In this document: one piece after another, positions 33,451 to 42,350 of the stretch
How the letters are laid out: the number at the start of each line of letters is the position of its first letter
Position numbering within the stretch: the first letter of the stretch is position 1
Source: Kroppenstedtia eburnea
Lineage (GTDB): Bacteria > Bacillota > Bacilli > Thermoactinomycetales > DSM-45169
Length of the DNA stretch: 64,000 bases
Assembly (NCBI RefSeq): GCF_013282215.1
Contig: NZ_CP048103.1
Coordinates: forward strand, 2,976,001-3,040,000
Direction of reading: 5' to 3'
The notes under the pieces: generated by a model
The model's database searches: none
What the model saw: only the letters and a program-made list of their open reading frames with translations
What the model was told of the DNA's origin: nothing
Translations under genes and position numbers: made by a program

Positions 33451-34767
33451 TTGAATTCCATACAGATCGATGAAATTGGGGAACTGATCCGCAAAGTGCG
33501 ACGGGAACAAGGATTGCGGTTGGAGGATTTGGCCGATGAGAACATCTCCCCTGCCACCATCAGCAATATCGAGCGGGGGGTCCCCTATGTCCACCAGGAG
33601 AAAATCCGTTATGTCCTCTCCAAACTCCGGTTAAACCCGGAAGACCTCCCGGAGTTGTTGCTTGGAGAACAGCAGTCCATGGAGCTCCTGAGATTCCGGC
33701 TGGATTCCATTGAAACTCTCCTGGAATTCGGGCAAAAGGAGAAGTCTCGACAAAAGCTTAAAGAGTTGAAAGTTCCCGATTCCCATCCCTTTGCTTCCCG
33801 GACCCGCTTCCTGCTGGGGAAAAGTTATGCCCTGACCGGGAATTTCAAGCGATCAGACCGGATGTTCTCCAATGCGATTCGACTGGAGCGCCAACATGAT
33901 CACCATCCCCGGTCCAATCTGGAAGCATGCAGTTATTATGAATTGTGTCGGTCGGCGATCCGGCAAAATCTCCCCGAACAGGCGTTGGAGTACACCCATC
34001 TCGGATTGAGAGCCTTCGATCCCGACGGAGAACGGCAACAAATCCAATACCTTCTGAAAACGGATCGGGCCGGGATTCTCCTTCAGCTCAGCCGTTTCGG
34101 AGAATCTTTGAAACTCGTCGATGAATTGTGGAAAGAACGTCCCCAAATTCAGCCGGTCCGGGTTCTCATACAACTTTATCTCCTGCGGGTGCGGTTGTTA
34201 CGAAAGACCGGAATGTTGCAGCAGGCGGTGGCTTGTGCACGGGAAGGACTGGAAATCGCCCGGATCAATCGAGACCATCTGGGCACCTTTGAATTGTGGT
34301 CTGCTTTGGGAGACGTCTATCAATCCGGACAAAACTGGATCGAAGCGGAAGCCTGCCTGGAATTGGCTCTTCAATTGGATCAACTCATGGAAAACCGGGA
34401 AGGTCTCATTCACTTATACAACCGATTGGGAGCCCTCTATCTTCGGCGAAAAAAATGGGAACAGGCGGAAGAGATGATGAATCGGGCCATCCGACTGGGG
34501 GAGGAGGGTCCGGGAACTCCATTGCTGATGGAGACACTCACCTTGGCCGGAGACCTTTATCGTCAAACCGGGGAGACGGAAAAAGCGATCCAACGTTTCG
34601 AACGGGCGTTGCAACTGTCTGAAAAGCACCGGTTTCGGGAAAAGGAGATCGAGATCCTGTTCAGGCTGGCCCAATGCCACGAAAAAAAGGACCACCGGTC
34701 CTTCCTTCGTTATATGGAAAATATGTACCGGGTGCAGAAAGAGACGGACCCGGAACCGGACAGCTGA
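33451..34767 (+). CDS. HTH (XRE-type) regulator with TPR repeats
   Basis: A 438-residue protein: an XRE-like helix-turn-helix at residues about 6-65 (LIRKVRREQGLRLEDLADEN, ISPATISNIERGVPYV), then about seven tetratricopeptide-like repeats to the end (for example GTFELWSALGDVYQSGQNW and GLIHLYNRLGALYLRRKKW). This is the layout of RRNPP-type regulators, which are often controlled by short peptides; no peptide gene is seen next to it. The start is TTG with a strong GGAGGTGG six bases upstream. A stand-alone gene. Confidence 0.88.
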   Translation: MNSIQIDEIGELIRKVRREQGLRLEDLADENISPATISNIERGVPYVHQEKIRYVLSKLRLNPEDLPELLLGEQQSMELLRFRLDSIETLLEFGQKEKSRQKLKELKVPDSHPFASRTRFLLGKSYALTGNFKRSDRMFSNAIRLERQHDHHPRSNLEACSYYELCRSAIRQNLPEQALEYTHLGLRAFDPDGERQQIQYLLKTDRAGILLQLSRFGESLKLVDELWKERPQIQPVRVLIQLYLLRVRLLRKTGMLQQAVACAREGLEIARINRDHLGTFELWSALGDVYQSGQNWIEAEACLELALQLDQLMENREGLIHLYNRLGALYLRRKKWEQAEEMMNRAIRLGEEGPGTPLLMETLTLAGDLYRQTGETEKAIQRFERALQLSEKHRFREKEIEILFRLAQCHEKKDHRSFLRYMENMYRVQKETDPEPDS

Positions 34768-34775
34768 CGGTCTCC

Positions 34776-35129
34776 TCAACCCTTCGGGGAACGGCGGAGC
34801 TCCGCCAACCTTTTGGGCAAGAACATCTGGACTCCCCAGCCCACACCTTCGATGGCGGAGAGAAACAGTTCTTTATCCCGATCATCGAGGCCGGATAAAT
34901 TTTCCGACTCCTCCACCATCCCCCGCAGTGAGTCAAAAGCTTCTTCCAACAACTGACGGGCCCGGATGAGCTCACCCCCGTTCACCTGATCCCGGATGGT
35001 GGCACGGACAAATTCATCCGTTTCCTGCTGTGCACGGCCAGCCGTCCGCTGAAGCGCCTCCCATTCTTCAGTGGTAAAGCGGATCTCCAGTGACTGTTCA
35101 GCATCCTTCTTCGTTTCAGATAAATTCAT
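34776..35129 (-). CDS. Conserved-looking hypothetical protein, mostly helical
   Basis: From the ATG at 35129 this encodes 117 residues: MNLSETKKDAEQSLEIRFTT, then EEWEALQRTAGRAQQE, RQLLEEAFDSLRGMVEESEN, and an end LPKRLAELRRSPKG. No motif is recognised. The frame stays open to 35396, but the upstream part is Arg/Gly-rich with no plausible start. The Shine-Dalgarno of the chosen ATG is weak. It lies tail to tail with the HTH-TPR gene, only 8 bp apart. Confidence 0.55.
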   Translation of the reverse strand: MNLSETKKDAEQSLEIRFTTEEWEALQRTAGRAQQETDEFVRATIRDQVNGGELIRARQLLEEAFDSLRGMVEESENLSGLDDRDKELFLSAIEGVGWGVQMFLPKRLAELRRSPKG

Positions 35130-35379
35130 ATTGATCCCGTGCAGGGTCCCCGTCTCATTTGCAAGGTGGGGAGGCAAGCCGGCGTCAGCCACAACGGCTT
35201 CCCTGCACTCCCTCCTTTTCTGACTGGATTTCCCGCGTGGAATCCCTGCATGGCCGTCTGTCCCCCCACTTCGGATTCCACCCGACTTTCGGTCGTGTTT
35301 ACGACCCCTTCGGCCAGATTCGACAAAAAACCCGAAATCCCTTCTTCCTTTCCGCAATATGTCGATCAAAAATCCCCCC

Positions 35380-35413
35380 AAAAAGTCGAAAGACACCGGA
35401 ATTCCCGGTGTCT
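35380..35413 (-). terminator. Terminator after cysH-sat
   Basis: Minus strand: GACACCGG/CCGGTGTC stem around GAATT, then TTTCGACTTTTT. The rest of the 35130-35448 gap holds no supported gene. Confidence 0.75.
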
Positions 35414-35448
35414 CAGTATATAACGGGTCCGTTATGGAATAAACCGTG

Positions 35449-36618
35449 TCATCGGCAGATGGTTTCTTGATCCTTCAGGCCACGGATCAGAACGCGGATC
35501 ACCTCCGGACGGGAGAATTCGGGGGGAGGTGTCACTCCTTTTTTCAACATTTCCCTCACCCGGGTCCCCGACAGAGTCACATGATCCTCAGGAGGATGGG
35601 GGCAGGTCTTCCGTGAAGCCATTCCCCTGCAACTCCGGCAGTAAAAGCTGTGTTCAAAAAAGAGCGGCGTGATTCCCAGCTCCTCATCCTTAAAGCGGGA
35701 AAAGATATGTTGCGCATCATAAGTTCCGTAGTAATCCCCCACTCCCGCATGGTCTCTGCCGACAATGAAATGAGTGCACCCGTAGTTCTTGCGGACCAGA
35801 GCATGAAAGACGGCTTCCCGTGGACCGGCATAACGCATCGCCGCAGGATAAACCCCGAACAGGACCCGCTCCCGGGGATAATAGTGATCGAGAATCGCCC
35901 GGTAACTCTCCAGTCGGATCCCCGCCGGGATATCATCACTCTTGGTCTCCCCCACCAACGGGTTGAAGAAGAGGCCATCCACGGTCTCCAGAGCGGCCTT
36001 CTGGATGTATTCGTGAGCCCGGTGAACCGGGTTGCGTGTCTGGAACCCCACCACCCGTTTCCAGCCTCTTTGCTCAAAGATCCGCCGGGTTTGCGACGGT
36101 TCCATCCAGTTCCCGGAGAAAGGACCATGGTCGGGAACCCGGAGCATCCGGATGGGCCCCCCCGCATAGAGCGGGGAAGCTTTGAACAAGCGGGCCACCC
36201 CCGGATGCTTCAGATCCTGTGTCCCGAAAACGACCTCCGCCTCCCGCACACGGTCCACCCGGTAAAGACTGCTCACTTCCATGACGGCATACACCCACCC
36301 ATCCGGTCCCCGCAATGCCACCTGATCCCCTTCCCGCACTCGGCGGGCGTCATTCTCTTCCACCGGCAGGGTGACAGGCAGGCTCCAGAGAGTTCCGTCA
36401 ACCAGACGCATCCGATCCCGTACTGACAGATAATCCTCTTCCCCCAAAAATCCCTGCAACGGAGAGTAAACCCCGGTGGCGATACATTCCACATCAGACA
36501 GAAGGCGCTTGGAAATCCGCCATGACGGAAGAGATTCCGCCTCTTTCAACCGCTCCTCCCCTTCCCGGCCCCGGCAGAGACGGTCGATCAACACGCCCCC
36601 GTGAGGAGATGCAACCAT
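35449..36618 (-). CDS. sat: Sulfate adenylyltransferase (ATP sulfurylase)
   Basis: A 389-residue enzyme that makes adenosine 5'-phosphosulfate from sulfate and ATP. Signature motifs are [15 protein letters not shown] and [13 protein letters not shown], with a C-terminal zinc-like cysteine pair region ([17 protein letters not shown]). An in-frame TTG at 36627 touches the Shine-Dalgarno, so the ATG at 36618, nine bases after AAGGAGG, is the better start. It is downstream of cysH in the same operon. Confidence 0.95.
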   Translation of the reverse strand: MVASPHGGVLIDRLCRGREGEERLKEAESLPSWRISKRLLSDVECIATGVYSPLQGFLGEEDYLSVRDRMRLVDGTLWSLPVTLPVEENDARRVREGDQVALRGPDGWVYAVMEVSSLYRVDRVREAEVVFGTQDLKHPGVARLFKASPLYAGGPIRMLRVPDHGPFSGNWMEPSQTRRIFEQRGWKRVVGFQTRNPVHRAHEYIQKAALETVDGLFFNPLVGETKSDDIPAGIRLESYRAILDHYYPRERVLFGVYPAAMRYAGPREAVFHALVRKNYGCTHFIVGRDHAGVGDYYGTYDAQHIFSRFKDEELGITPLFFEHSFYCRSCRGMASRKTCPHPPEDHVTLSGTRVREMLKKGVTPPPEFSRPEVIRVLIRGLKDQETICR

Positions 36619-36642
36619 GTGATTCAACCTCCTTCCCTCGCT

Positions 36643-37392
36643 TTAGAACTCTCCCGACGGGTGGAGGCCGCATTCGGTCTTGGCCATGCCGGACCAGCGT
36701 CCCGCCCGCGCATCTTCACCGGGTCGCACCTGCCGGGTGCACGGAACGCACCCGATGCTGGGATAATGACGATCATGCATCGGATTGTAGGGAATGCCGT
36801 GTTCCCTGATGTAGGCCCGGACTTCCCCGGTGCTCCAATAAGCCAAAGGATTCAGTTTCAGCAGTCCAAACTGATGGTCCCACTCCACCACTTCGGTGTG
36901 GGCCCGTGTGGGGGACTGCTCCCGCCGGATCCCGGTGCACCAGGCCGAGTAATCCTTGAGAAAACGGCGGAGAGGGCTTACTTTTCGGATCCCGCAGCAG
37001 GCGTTGGGATCCCGTTTCCACAGTTCCCCGCCCCAGAGGCGGGCCTGTTCCTCCAGGCTGTATTCCGGGCGGACCCGGATGAAGGACTTATCCAATGCTT
37101 TGGCCAAACGATCCCGTGTCTCGTAGGTTTCCGGGAATAGAAGATCGGTGTCCAGATAAAAAATATCCGTCTCCGGTGCAACCCGGTGCAACATGTGAAC
37201 CAACGCCACATCCTCATAACCGAAACTGCAGGCCAACACCATCGACTTTCCGAATCGCTCCGCACCCCATTGCAAGACCTCCCATGGTTCTTTTCCCCGG
37301 AGTTCTTCGGATGCCAGTCGAATCTCCTCGGACGTCAGCGGTCGCTCCCCGGAATCCCGGGGGGAATGGTTGTCAACGGTTTGGTTGGACAT
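36643..37392 (-). CDS. cysH: Adenylyl-sulfate (APS/PAPS) reductase
   Basis: A 249-residue reductase converting activated sulfate to sulfite. It has the PP-loop-like SMVLACSFGYEDVALVHML, the cysteine pairs DPNACCGIRKV and GCVPCTRQV that bind 4Fe-4S, and the catalytic C-terminal KTECGLH. The CC...CxxC set points to use of APS rather than PAPS (family knowledge). GGGGAGGAGGG precedes the ATG. It is the first gene of cysH-sat; APS kinase and sulfite reductase genes are not in view. Confidence 0.95.
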   Translation of the reverse strand: MSNQTVDNHSPRDSGERPLTSEEIRLASEELRGKEPWEVLQWGAERFGKSMVLACSFGYEDVALVHMLHRVAPETDIFYLDTDLLFPETYETRDRLAKALDKSFIRVRPEYSLEEQARLWGGELWKRDPNACCGIRKVSPLRRFLKDYSAWCTGIRREQSPTRAHTEVVEWDHQFGLLKLNPLAYWSTGEVRAYIREHGIPYNPMHDRHYPSIGCVPCTRQVRPGEDARAGRWSGMAKTECGLHPSGEF

Positions 37393-37594
37393 CGCTTTCC
37401 CTCCTCCCCTTTTTCCATATTCGGATCGGCGTCATTTGGTCACATGTCCCGCACAAAAAAACCACCATCCCGAGCAGGAAAGTGATTGAAGGGGAACACC
37501 CAAACAGATGAGAAGAAGCCCTCCCTCCCCCTTCATCTGATACAATAGCAATGACCGATCTCACCCAAGCCCATGAGGAAGGAGACTGGTGGAT

Positions 37595-38035
37595 ATGGAA
37601 CTGGTGGTTTATCTGGCCGGACAGATCCATGACGACTGGCGCGGGGAACTCCGGAAAAAGGCGAGGGAGCGGGGTCTCCCCATCCTGTTCAAAGGACCCC
37701 AGGAAGATCATGACCGCTCAGACGACATCGGAGAGAAGATCAAAGGGGAGCAGCCCAATCCTGTCTATCGCGACCAGGTTGCCTCGGAATTCAACAACCT
37801 CCGCACCCGTGTCTGGATGGAAAAAGCAGATGTGGTGATCGCCCTCTTCGGGGAAAAGTATCGCCAATGGAACACGGCCATGGATGCCGCAATCGCCCTC
37901 CAATCGGGAAAACCTTTGATCCTGGTCCGCCCCGAAGGGTTGGTCCATCCTCTGAAAGAGCTGGCGCAACGGGCACAGGTGGTCGTTGAAACGCCGGATC
38001 AGGCTTTGGACGCCCTTGCCTACATTTTTGAATGA
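37595..38035 (+). CDS. ytoQ: YtoQ-family protein (nucleoside 2-deoxyribosyltransferase-like)
   Basis: A 146-residue protein starting MELVVYLAGQIHDDWRGELR, with MEKADVVIALFGEKYRQWN and MDAAIALQSGKPLILVRPEG. These are the signatures of the YtoQ family, a Rossmann-like fold related to nucleoside deoxyribosyltransferases. Its function is not established. GGAAGGAGA precedes it; a GTG six bases earlier (37589) is possible, but ATG 37595 matches the family start. A good terminator follows. Confidence 0.85.
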   Translation: MELVVYLAGQIHDDWRGELRKKARERGLPILFKGPQEDHDRSDDIGEKIKGEQPNPVYRDQVASEFNNLRTRVWMEKADVVIALFGEKYRQWNTAMDAAIALQSGKPLILVRPEGLVHPLKELAQRAQVVVETPDQALDALAYIFE

Positions 38036-38044
38036 ATCAAGGTT

Positions 38045-38075
38045 GACACCGGTTCCCGGGAGCCGGTGTCTTTTC
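38045..38075 (+). terminator. Terminator after ytoQ
   Basis: GACACCGG/CCGGTGTC stem with an inner TCCCGGGA palindrome, then TTTTC. Confidence 0.8.
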
Positions 38076-38089
38076 ATGGGGAGAGGGAC

Positions 38090-38398
38090 TCATCTCCGGG
38101 GCCGGGCAAGTTCGGCCGGACCGCTTTCAAAAATATAGTAGTCGATGTTGATATTCATAAAGATCATATCTTTCCCTGTCTTTTGGTCCCTGATCATAAC
38201 GAAGTCCCGTCCCACCTCCCGCAACACTCCTGTGACCACCATCGCATTCCACTGACTGTTGTTTTCATAGGTCAGGTACAGCGTGATCTCTTTACCGATG
38301 TTTCGATTCAAAACATCTTCCGTGTACACCCGATCTGTCCGCCGCTGAGAGACCCCGCCGGTGGACGAAGTGTAAAAGGGCGGCTGTTGCCAATACAT
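38090..38398 (-). CDS. gerQ: Spore coat protein GerQ
   Basis: A 102-residue coat protein required for CwlJ placement in the spore coat of Bacillus. The Tyr/Gln-rich start MYWQQPPFYTSSTGG and the conserved half VLNRNIGKEITLYLTYENNS, LREVGRDFVMIRDQKTGKDM and NINIDYYIF fit GerQ. GGGAGGGAAG precedes the ATG at 38398; a longer open frame upstream has no good start. It follows cwlJ by 13 bp in an operon, as in Bacillus. Confidence 0.92.
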   Translation of the reverse strand: MYWQQPPFYTSSTGGVSQRRTDRVYTEDVLNRNIGKEITLYLTYENNSQWNAMVVTGVLREVGRDFVMIRDQKTGKDMIFMNINIDYYIFESGPAELARPRR

Positions 38399-38411
38399 GT
38401 GCTTCCCTCCC

Positions 38412-38834
38412 TTAATAAACCTGGGGGCACTCCTGGGGACTCGGAACATAGAAACAGTGGGATTTGTATTGTCCGCTTAGGGTCTGGTTGAACCAGGTTG
38501 CAGGACAGGTTCCCGTCGGTTGGAAAAACCAGAGGGCATTGGTTGCCGGATCCCTTCGTTCGCCCCGAATGACCCGCTGGGCCAGGCGGATGTCCCGCTC
38601 CCGGGCCTTTTGATAGAAATAGGGTTTTTGCACGGCTTCAAATCCCCCCGGTGACTGGAAAATCATCTGTTGAAGTGTCTGAATGTCTTCAAAGTCAAGA
38701 CAATCGGCGACCACCCGGTTGACCCCGACAACGCCCACCAAGATCATCCCCACTTCCCCTTCCCCCTCCGCCTCTGCCCGCATCAGCCGTGCCAACAAGG
38801 CGGTCTGCCTGCTGTTCGTCCGGATTCTGGCCAT
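38412..38834 (-). CDS. cwlJ: Spore cortex-lytic hydrolase CwlJ
   Basis: A 140-residue hydrolase that breaks down cortex peptidoglycan during calcium dipicolinate germination (Bacillus knowledge). It shows LLARLMRAEAEGEGEVGM with the catalytic Glu, GFEAVQKPYFYQKARERDI, ALWFFQPTGTCPATWFNQ and SHCFY near the end. GAGGTGACAGCG precedes the ATG at 38834; the frame extends nine codons further without need. Upstream partner of gerQ. Confidence 0.94.
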   Translation of the reverse strand: MARIRTNSRQTALLARLMRAEAEGEGEVGMILVGVVGVNRVVADCLDFEDIQTLQQMIFQSPGGFEAVQKPYFYQKARERDIRLAQRVIRGERRDPATNALWFFQPTGTCPATWFNQTLSGQYKSHCFYVPSPQECPQVY

Positions 38835-38876
38835 CGCTGTCACCTCATTCTCCCTCCACATCTATTCGCTTTTTCG

Positions 38877-38903
38877 CAAAAAAAGAACCGGCAAAGCCGG
38901 TTT
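38877..38903 (-). terminator. Terminator after the amidohydrolase gene
   Basis: Minus strand: AACCGGC/GCCGGTT stem around TTT, then CTTTTTTT. Confidence 0.8.
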
Positions 38904-38935
38904 CGTGACAATAAGATCGGAATGATTTTTCGATT

Positions 38936-40531
38936 TCAGGCCCACCAGGCGATTTGCCCGTTCACCACTGTCATCAGCGCCTTTGCCTCCAACAAGGAAG
39001 CCGGCTCCGGATCGAGCAGATCCCGGTCAAAAATGGAAAGATCCGCAAATTTCCCGGGCAAGATCGTTCCCCGCTCCCTCGCTTCCCCTGCTGTTTGGGC
39101 GCCTCCCAGGGTAAACAGGCGCAAGGCGGTATACGGCGTCAGTCTCTGTTCCGGTGAGTAACCCGGGTGACCATTCATTTCCGGTGACCGTCGTGTGACA
39201 GCCGCGTGGATTCCCAGGAGCGGATCCAGCGGTTCAATCGGGGCGTCACTGCCCCCGCCGACAGGGACTCCACTTTCGATCAATGTCTTCCAGGCATAGG
39301 CGTACCGGTGCAGCTCCTCGGGCAACCTTTCCCTCACCCATGGAAAATCGGAGACCACGAACCGGGGTTGGATATCCACAGCCACCGGCAACCGGCACAG
39401 CTGTCTGATCTGATCTTCCCGCAACACTTGTCCATGGATCAGTCGATCAGGAATGGTGGAGCCGGGGGGACAAGCCTTCAGCACCTGGATCACGCGCTCC
39501 GCCGCTTCATCGCCGATGGCATGGATCGCCACAGCCATCCCGGCGGCCCGCGCCTGCCGTACCCGCTCCTCCAATTCCACCCGGGAATGGACAGCAAGCC
39601 CTCTGGTGGCGGGATCATCGGCGTAGGGACGGGAAAGAAGAGCCGTCCTTCCCCCCAGGGAGCCGTCGGCAAAAATTTTGACCGCACCAAATCGGATCCA
39701 GGGATCACCGTCTCCCCCTTTCCATCCGGCTTCCCGGAACTGATCGAGAAATGGGTGGTACACCAGGTGATGGGTGCGGAGGGCTGTTCCCTCCTCCACC
39801 CATCCCCGATAAATAGCGAGCAGCGTATCCACGCTTCCGGCGGAGCGAAGATCATCGGTATGTACACAGGTGAGACCCTTGGACAAGGCATCGGCCGCCC
39901 CCTTCCGGGCAAATCCCCTCAATTCATCCAATGTGCGGGCAGGCAGGGCATCCAAAAAGGGCCTGGATGCATTTTCAAAAATCAATCCATTCAGGTTGCC
40001 ATGCACGTCCCTCCCCAATTTTCCATCCTTCGGATCCGGTGTGTCCCGGGAGACGCCTGCCACTTGGCAAGCCTTGGAATTGACGGCTTGGACATGATGG
40101 CAAACTCTGGTCAACAGAACGGGCCGATCGGGAGAGACGGCATCCAATTCCGCCAGCGTCGGAGGTTCCGGCAGCGGAAATCGGTTTTCATTCCAATTGA
40201 GCCCCAATACCCACTTCCCCTCCGGGGTCATCCTTGCGCATTCTTCCACCTTGCGCAACAGGGACGCCTTGGATGTGGCACCTGACAGGTCCAGCATCGA
40301 CAACTTCATCCCGTGTCCCATCAGATGAAGATGATTATCGGTCAATCCCGGATAAACAAAAGCCCCCTCCAGATCGATCCGGGATACACCGGCCCGTCCT
40401 GTCTGAAGGAGGATCTCCTCCGTCGATCCGACGGCGACGATCCGGTGATCCTCCACACAGACCGCTTCGGCTTGTGGAGTCCTCCGATCCATGGTGGTGA
40501 TCCGGCCATTGTAAAAAATGCGCCTCTCCAT
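38936..40531 (-). CDS. Amidohydrolase family protein (YtcJ-like)
   Basis: A 531-residue metal-dependent hydrolase. It begins MERRIFYNGRITTMDRRTPQ, a beta-sandwich start, and shows the metal site PGLTDNHLHLMGHG, then HTDDLRS, IHAIGDEAAERVIQ and the late Asp region VPVGGGSDAPIEPLDPLLGI. This fits the YtcJ/AepA-like branch of the amidohydrolase superfamily, whose substrates are mostly unknown. The frame is open 81 codons further upstream, but GGAGGGGTG before 40531 fixes the start. A single gene with its own terminator. Confidence 0.88.
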   Translation of the reverse strand: MERRIFYNGRITTMDRRTPQAEAVCVEDHRIVAVGSTEEILLQTGRAGVSRIDLEGAFVYPGLTDNHLHLMGHGMKLSMLDLSGATSKASLLRKVEECARMTPEGKWVLGLNWNENRFPLPEPPTLAELDAVSPDRPVLLTRVCHHVQAVNSKACQVAGVSRDTPDPKDGKLGRDVHGNLNGLIFENASRPFLDALPARTLDELRGFARKGAADALSKGLTCVHTDDLRSAGSVDTLLAIYRGWVEEGTALRTHHLVYHPFLDQFREAGWKGGDGDPWIRFGAVKIFADGSLGGRTALLSRPYADDPATRGLAVHSRVELEERVRQARAAGMAVAIHAIGDEAAERVIQVLKACPPGSTIPDRLIHGQVLREDQIRQLCRLPVAVDIQPRFVVSDFPWVRERLPEELHRYAYAWKTLIESGVPVGGGSDAPIEPLDPLLGIHAAVTRRSPEMNGHPGYSPEQRLTPYTALRLFTLGGAQTAGEARERGTILPGKFADLSIFDRDLLDPEPASLLEAKALMTVVNGQIAWWA

Positions 40532-40687
40532 CTGAAACACCCCTCCATCCTTCCAGTCTCTCCTTCTTGCCGTAATCTTGCATTCTCCCACGGGGTCCCC
40601 AAACCCTTCCCTTCTTCCAATTGAAAAAATGAGGTGTGAATCATGGTCGGGGAGGGTAATCAAAGGATATACCACCCCCTTGAGTAT

Positions 40688-40721
40688 GTCCGACCCTTTT
40701 GCCCAGGGTCGGACTTCTTTT
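40688..40721 (+). terminator. Plus-strand terminator-like hairpin without an assigned gene
   Basis: GTCCGACCC/GGGTCGGAC perfect 9-bp stem then TTCTTTT. It lies in the gap between the minus-strand hom and amidohydrolase genes. A 28-codon plus-strand frame runs into it but is not convincing. Confidence 0.55.
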
Positions 40722-40726
40722 CCCTG

Positions 40727-40755
40727 TAAAAAAACTCCCCCGCTATCACGGGGGA
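40727..40755 (-). terminator. Terminator after hom
   Basis: Minus strand: CCCCCG/CGGGGG stem followed by AGTTTTTTT. Confidence 0.8.
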
Positions 40756-40763
40756 TCGACGAT

Positions 40764-42056
40764 TCAGACGACACCTTCCATTTCCGGTTGCCGCTCCTGA
40801 CTGAGGTTTACACCTTGGATGGGCCGGGAGGTGATCCGGGAAAGCTCCAGCCCCGGCTCCGTCACCACAATCGAGGTATGGGAAGGGTCCCAACGGCGCA
40901 GGATGAAAGCCACCCCGCCATGGGCAGAGACGGCATCCACCACCTCCAGTCCAATCCCTTCCAGGCTCCGGCACAACTGCTCCGGCTCCGGCACCTCCCG
41001 GTCCCGGAGCTTCATAAAGATAAAGCGGCTTCCTCCCGCTTCTCCCGCCGGGAGAAGCAGGGGCTCCCCTGACAGGGGCAACCTGGGAGACGGGAGGCGA
41101 TACAGGTTGCACAAGTCTTCCACCACTGCGCTGGCAGTGGGTTTCTCTCCGGCTCCCCGCCCCACCAGGGTGACATCACCGACAACATCTCCCTCCAGAT
41201 GGATCGCATTATACACGCCATCCACCCCGGCCAGGGGATGGGATAAGGGCAGCAGGGTGGGGCCCACCCCGAGACTGACCGGTCCCTTCTCACCATACTG
41301 TTCCCCCGTCGCCAACAGCTTTACGGCATAGCCCAGCTTCCGGGCCAGTTCCAACTCCTCCGGTGTAATATCGCGAATTCCCTCCCTGAGGATTTGCCCG
41401 ACCGGAACCTCCGTCTCAAAGGCGAGGCGGCAAAGAACGGCCAGTTTGTAAACAGCGTCAAAACCGTCCACATCCGCTGCCGGATCCGCCTCGGCATATC
41501 CCTTCTGTTGCGCTTCCGCCAGCACCTCCGCAAAGGAAACCCCTTCACGGGACATCCGGGTCAAAATATAATTGGTGGTTCCATTGAGAATCCCCGAGAT
41601 CCGGTGCACACGATTGGCCTTCAAAAAGTGGCCCATCGTGCCCAACACGGGGATGCCGCCACCCACGCTGGCTTCATACAAAATTTGAACCTTGCGGTCG
41701 CGGGCCAGGCGCTCCAATTGCACCCCATGTTTGGCCATCAATTCTTTGTTGGCGGTCACCACATGGCACCCCGCTTCCAGTGCCCGTTCCACATACATCC
41801 TGGCCGGCTCCGTTCCGCCGATCGCCTCCACGATCACCTCCACCCCCGCTTCCAAAACCCGGTCAAAATCCGTGGTGATCAAAGATTGCACTCCCTTCAC
41901 CGCACGCTCCTTCTCCTTTTCTTTCACCAGAATGGACCGGACCTCGAATAAAGTTTCCGTCCTTTTCAGAATCACATCCTCCTGGCTTTGCAGCGCGTTG
42001 TAAACCCCTCCACCGACTGTACCAAACCCCAACAACCCCACACCGATTCGCTTCAT
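40764..42056 (-). CDS. hom: Homoserine dehydrogenase with C-terminal ACT domain
   Basis: A 430-residue enzyme reducing aspartate semialdehyde to homoserine, on the way to threonine and methionine. The N-terminal MKRIGVGLLGFGTVGGGVYN is the NAD(P) fold; GTTNYILTRM, FAEVLAEAQQKGYAEADPAADV and the Lys/Asp residues around it form the catalytic part. A C-terminal ACT region (RFIFMKLRDREVPEPEQLCR) suggests amino-acid feedback. AAAAAGGAGGAATC precedes the ATG at 42056. thrC and thrB are not adjacent. A SAM-I riboswitch directly upstream indicates control by methionine/SAM status. Confidence 0.96.
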   Translation of the reverse strand: MKRIGVGLLGFGTVGGGVYNALQSQEDVILKRTETLFEVRSILVKEKEKERAVKGVQSLITTDFDRVLEAGVEVIVEAIGGTEPARMYVERALEAGCHVVTANKELMAKHGVQLERLARDRKVQILYEASVGGGIPVLGTMGHFLKANRVHRISGILNGTTNYILTRMSREGVSFAEVLAEAQQKGYAEADPAADVDGFDAVYKLAVLCRLAFETEVPVGQILREGIRDITPEELELARKLGYAVKLLATGEQYGEKGPVSLGVGPTLLPLSHPLAGVDGVYNAIHLEGDVVGDVTLVGRGAGEKPTASAVVEDLCNLYRLPSPRLPLSGEPLLLPAGEAGGSRFIFMKLRDREVPEPEQLCRSLEGIGLEVVDAVSAHGGVAFILRRWDPSHTSIVVTEPGLELSRITSRPIQGVNLSQERQPEMEGVV

Positions 42057-42080
42057 CACCGATTCCTCCTTTTTAAATGG

Positions 42081-42262
42081 AAAAACCCCCTCAGGATTGA
42101 GAGGGGGTGACCGCGACGGGGATAAACCGCCGGAATTCATCCCACTCCTTATCTCTCAACGCCTGGGCGTTGCAGGATTTGGCACCTTGCCTGCGAACAT
42201 GCGCAGGCGGGTTGCCGGGTTTCATCGGGCCAGTCCCTCCACCACTCTGGATAACGAGTAGA
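42081..42262 (-). ncRNA. SAM-I (S-box) riboswitch with terminator, upstream of hom
   Basis: The minus strand carries the S-box consensus in order: TTATCCAGAGTGGTGGAGGG, then CTGGCCCGATGAAACCCGGC, a variable hairpin (GCCTGCGCATGTTCGCAGGC), AGGTGCCAAATCC, and the closing GAGAGATAAGGAG that pairs back to the start. The aptamer spans about 42144-42262. It is followed by an expression-platform terminator, CCCCCTC/GAGGGGG with a T run, at 42081-42108. High SAM should favour termination before hom. Confidence 0.95.
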
Positions 42263-42290
42263 ATCCGTTCTTCAATTGTAATTAGCATCT

Positions 42291-42320
42291 ATTATGTAAC
42301 AGGGGTCATCATGGTGTCAA
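42291..42320 (-). promoter_or_regulatory. Promoter of the S-box-hom unit
   Basis: Minus strand TTGACA (42320-42315) with CATAAT (42296-42291) at 18-bp spacing; the RNA would start about 20-25 nt before the aptamer. Confidence 0.65.
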
Positions 42321-42350
42321 ACCTTTTTCCCAGGAATCCGAAAATATTCG

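Noticed and set aside
35130-35396. 89-codon N-terminal extension of the hypothetical protein at 34776-35129
   Set aside because: Arg/Gly-rich, no ribosome site, and no hydrophobic core pattern. The ATG at 35129 starts a compact helical protein.
40642-40731. 28-codon plus-strand ORF with GAGGTG before ATG, running through a terminator hairpin
   Set aside because: No promoter, the coding frame passes through the hairpin stem, and the peptide has no recognisable character. The hairpin is listed alone.
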